Shown here piece after piece: positions 61,160 to 64,000 of a stretch of DNA of 64,000 bases (positions are counted from its first letter, which is position 1; each line of letters starts with the position of its first letter). Below the pieces are notes generated by a model that worked only from the letters and a program-made list of their open reading frames with translations, ran no database searches and was not told where the DNA came from. A program made the translations under genes and the position numbers. Where the stretch lies: the NCBI GenBank assembly GCA_012656075.1, contig JAAKBF010000199.1:56187-120186 (forward strand), given 5' to 3'. The DNA comes from Phytophthora hibernalis (Eukaryota > Oomycota > Peronosporomycetes > Peronosporales > Peronosporaceae).

Positions 61160-62975
61160 GGCTGCGTAGGAGGCTGGAAGCGCGCGGCAATAATGGATCG
61201 GCCTGCTTTACTCCGCTGCCCTGATCGCCAATGACGCCGAAACGGAAAGGAGTCAGACAATCGACGGCTCTCTACCGGAGAGAGGGCTCGAGTCTTATTA
61301 ATAGTGAAATCAAGTGGTTTGAGCAGTTACATAAAGACAGAATTGTGGAGACAGAGACGGGTCATTTTGATTTGCGACAACAATGGCGACCAAGATGGTT
61401 GTTATTACCGGTACAATATTAAAATCCATACCGTATGCTCTGCTTCTGCGTTTGATAAGCTTAAACTATGAATTTGTTTTATATTGGAGCCCAGCAGATG
61501 CCGAAGGGTGCTGCAGCCAGCAAAAACTCGTGGCGCGCTGCTACAGTAGTAGAAGATCGGACGCCGTGCGATTCGGCGCAGTCGGGCAAAAGGGAGCGGG
61601 AAGGAGTGTCCCGAGTCAGAATGGTGACAACCGTCTTGGATCGGAAGCAATCCGGCTTGACGGGATTGCTGCTTAACTTCGTACCGAGCAGCAACGGGAG
61701 GATGAGCTGGCGGAGCTGTCGCAGTTACGCAGGGATGGTCGCTCGGTGACGCAACTATAGCTTTTGGATCACTTTGGTGGGACCCTGGGATTGGTGGAAC
61801 AGGGTACCCCATTTTTCGAATTGAAGTTCCGGTCAAGGAACGCGGGCGGCGACGGCGTTGCCGCATCGCCAGGACGGGTGGTGCGGACATGCAGAGGACA
61901 AGGACAAGAACAAGAGTGTGCTGAGGCGACGGAAGGGGTGTCGGCTCAGACACGACACGATTGCAGAGGACGGTACGCATATGAATAGGAGGACGGAAGG
62001 ATGGCCGCCTCCAAGAGCAGGATAGCTCAGTCGTGAAAAATCCTCGGAACCAGCAAGTTAATAGTTTTTAAATTGATTTGTTAGTGTTGATCTACTCTCC
62101 CAAACGCACCTGCCTGCCATACGTCTAGAGGACCGTCCTAAATCGTGGCCGCTCGCGACAGCTTGGCGGAGAAGCAGAGTACAGTCTTCGGCGTGTAGCA
62201 GTGTGCCCTGAAGAAAAGTCTGGAGTGCGGAATCGCGTCCTCTTCGATTTCAGTGCGCGTACGCTTGGCAAGGGCCCCGTACGTAGTCGGCCGCGCAAGG
62301 AACCGCGTCACGCTCGAGGTTGGAGAAGAAACCGTGCCTGGAAGGCCATTGATAACTGTCTCGGTGAAGGAACGGGCAAAGAGAACGGTAGAAGGCGTGC
62401 AAGGAACGGAAGAGCGATCATCTAGTGAACTATGAGAGGTGGGCGTCTGAGGATCAAGCAGCGCAGCCTACGGTTGGTTAGTGGAACGTCCGGCGTACGG
62501 ACTTGGGAGTGTCGACGGCTGAGTGACTAGCATCGCGTCGACCTACGGAAATTGAGGGCACGAAAGACCTCGGGAACGGTTAGCACAACTGGAAAATGCC
62601 GCGGCAGGACGATGCGCGCGATGATGGAAATGGAGAAGGCACGGAACGTCTAGGTGGCGACCGTGAAGTGAACCAAGGTGGACAAGCTACTGGGGTATTA
62701 TTATCTGAAGTGGTGCGGCTGGAGTCCGAAAAGCGTCGCCGGACCAGTTGAAGGCCTGCGAGCCAAGGAGGAGGAACTCAATCGGGATCTAGAGCGAGCA
62801 GTCGTCGCGGAAGTGAAACTGGGTGGTCTGTCGTGTAGGATCACGCAGAAATTCTCACTACCAAATGGTATGAGTCCCACCAACAACACTCGCTTCCCTT
62901 TGTCAGGTCAACGAGCGTTGGATCAAACCTGAAGACCAGGAACGTTCCCTTACGCCGGGTTGGATGTGAACTCTC
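61160..62975. other. Unassigned interval, probably decayed repeats
   Basis: Several medium frames on both strands (for example 62678-62932, with EELNRDLERAVVAEVKLGGL) but no recognised domain. Composition suggests decayed retrotransposon coding in 61800-62930; I cannot identify the family. Confidence 0.3.
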
Positions 62976-63740
62976 TGTACACCTAGGTTGTATTAGGCCA
63001 ACCCAATAACCTGCACCACTAGCCACGAGCGAGGGCTAGTATGCAATATTGCGCTTTCGCGCGAACCCCCCGCAGTCCCTCAGAAGGAAGGGTACCGACT
63101 GTCAAGTCTAATACGGGTTTACCGAGGTAAAACCTCGGCGGGTAGTAAAATATGTATGGAACACTCGGTTCCACTATATTATATGGTGAACGACGCTTCT
63201 CGTCGCTCCCAACACTCGGCCACTCTAATATCTTCGACTGACCAGCAACAAGCCCTCGGTTCAATGTACCTTGGGCTCGCTGACCAGCATCCACAAGCCG
63301 AGCGTATCCAGACCCTAAGATAAGCTACCTAGACTTACCGAAGACGGACTTGACCCTTGGTGACTTGGGGGAAGACTGCTGATTTATTTGTGTCGATCTA
63401 TGGCTCTGAGAGCCTCTGTAGTCAATCCAATAGCCAGTCTTATATCTAAATACAAATATCCAGTGTGAACCGATCCCAGTATGTGATACTGTACCCGGCT
63501 CTATAAGACCGAGGGTACGAAACTGACATGGATACAAACGAGGGTTCATACCCTCGGCCGGAAGTTTATTATACCCGGCCGAGGCCTCGGTCACTAAACT
63601 ATCGTGGTCACTGCCGCGCGGGAATCTAATCCGCCAATCAGAGCACGCTGGCTTTCCTTCAGCAAGGGCAATCTTGCCGACTGGCGACCGAGCGCCCGAA
63701 AACCCAACACCACAACTGCCCCGCCTCGACGCAAGCTCCC
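62976..63740 (+). repeat. Probable LTR
   Basis: Begins TGTACACCTAGG and leads into a leader just before a gag-like ATG at 63780. It holds many copies of a CCGAGG/CCTCGG hexamer, often as small hairpins (for example ACCGAGGTAAAACCTCGG near 63120). The 3' boundary is a guess because no second LTR is in the window. Confidence 0.4.
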
Positions 63741-63779
63741 ACAAGTAGTGCGCGTCGTGGTGCTTCACATCTTTGCACC

Positions 63780-64000
63780 ATGGCTCATCCGTCGCGTCTT
63801 CTCAGCGACGCCACTGCTGCCGCTCTCCGTGCCATCGCTCCGAGCGACAAGGTAGGCTTCTCCACCTTCATCATCTCAACATCCTGCACATCTTCTAACT
63901 CTTCGTTCCATCTTGCTTCAATATCACAGGCACGATCGCAGGAGTCTGCCGATGCTCCTGCCGATGTTCCTGGCCCTGCCGAGTCTTCGGTACCGACTCC
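63780..64000 (+). CDS. Start of gag-like gene with intron (runs off window)
   Basis: ATG at 63780 gives MAHPSRLLSDATAAALRAIA PSDK. A 78-base intron (63852-63929, GTAGGC..TCACAG) joins it to ARSQESADAPADVPGPAESS. The exon junction restores an open frame to the window end. Low-complexity Ala/Pro composition suits the N-terminus of a retrotransposon Gag; no diagnostic domain lies within the visible part. Confidence 0.45.
   Translation, partial: MAHPSRLLSDATAAALRAIAPSDKVGFSTFIISTSCTSSNSSFHLASISQARSQESADAPADVPGPAESSVPT

Noticed and set aside
1..64000. tRNA, rRNA or riboswitch genes
   Set aside because: No cloverleaf with A and B boxes and no rRNA sequence was noticed by eye; a covariance-model scan would be needed to exclude a tRNA.

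Overview
The window looks like repeat-rich nuclear DNA of an oomycete, most likely Phytophthora or a close relative. Its host genes have short GT..AG introns, it carries several chromodomain Ty3/gypsy, MULE, hAT, piggyBac and Tc1/mariner copies, and host-gene codon use is GC-richer than that of the inserted virus-like element. The assignment is inference; no rRNA or other taxonomic marker is present.

The centrepiece is a complete Polinton/Maverick (polintovirus-like) element at 12330-30553 (18,224 bp). It is bounded by ~175-bp terminal inverted repeats (tips AGTAGTAATACTT) and a perfect 6-bp target duplication, CACTTG. It encodes a protein-primed family B DNA polymerase with an embedded HNH-like zinc module, a DDE integrase with C-terminal chromodomain, an A32-type packaging ATPase, an adenovirus-type maturation protease hidden by a frameshift, minor and major capsid proteins, a basic pVI/pX-like protein, a long fibre ending in an S74 endosialidase-type chaperone, a candidate N-myristoylated small protein and several unknowns. 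Inside the left end it also carries a GC-richer cargo gene: a Uma2-type PD-(D/E)XK nuclease fused to a C2H2 zinc finger. Many Polinton genes have a TATATAG-like motif shortly upstream. Nearly every long gene has one or a few single-base lesions, often in A-runs, so this copy is probably not autonomous unless the lesions are sequencing errors. The element landed in a pseudogene copy of a condensation-type acyltransferase whose fuller paralogue lies just to the left.

Left flank (1-12329): decayed protein-kinase-like coding, a piggyBac relic, a broken minus-strand chromodomain Ty3/gypsy element (5436-9150) and the acyltransferase paralogue. Right flank (30554-38530): a MITE in the same acyltransferase pseudogene, then host genes: a C1orf74/DUF4504-like gene, an EF-hand-like gene that may be the 5' part of the next one, a PH plus EDR2_C (DUF1336) gene, and a damaged DENR/SUI1 gene. 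From 40.3 to 48.7 kb lies a large minus-strand MULE (DDE, SWIM and Ulp1 pieces) interrupted by a Tc1/mariner (40671-42366, TA duplication) and by a hAT-type element (43919-46273, 8-bp duplication TTCATAGA) that itself contains a second Tc1/mariner. Arrays of an 11-bp repeat (CATGGTCAATA) occur repeatedly in and around the MULE, at least one filling a plausible intron.

From 49 to 64 kb: a PIF/Harbinger-like MITE (TAA duplication), a frameshifted trihelix/Myb-like gene, an LCM-type methyltransferase pseudogene apparently split by a plus-strand Ty3/gypsy element (54.9-58.4 kb), an intact NDUFA12-like complex I gene, a serine-rich single-pass membrane protein, and at the right edge a probable LTR followed by the start of an intron-containing gag-like gene that runs off the window.
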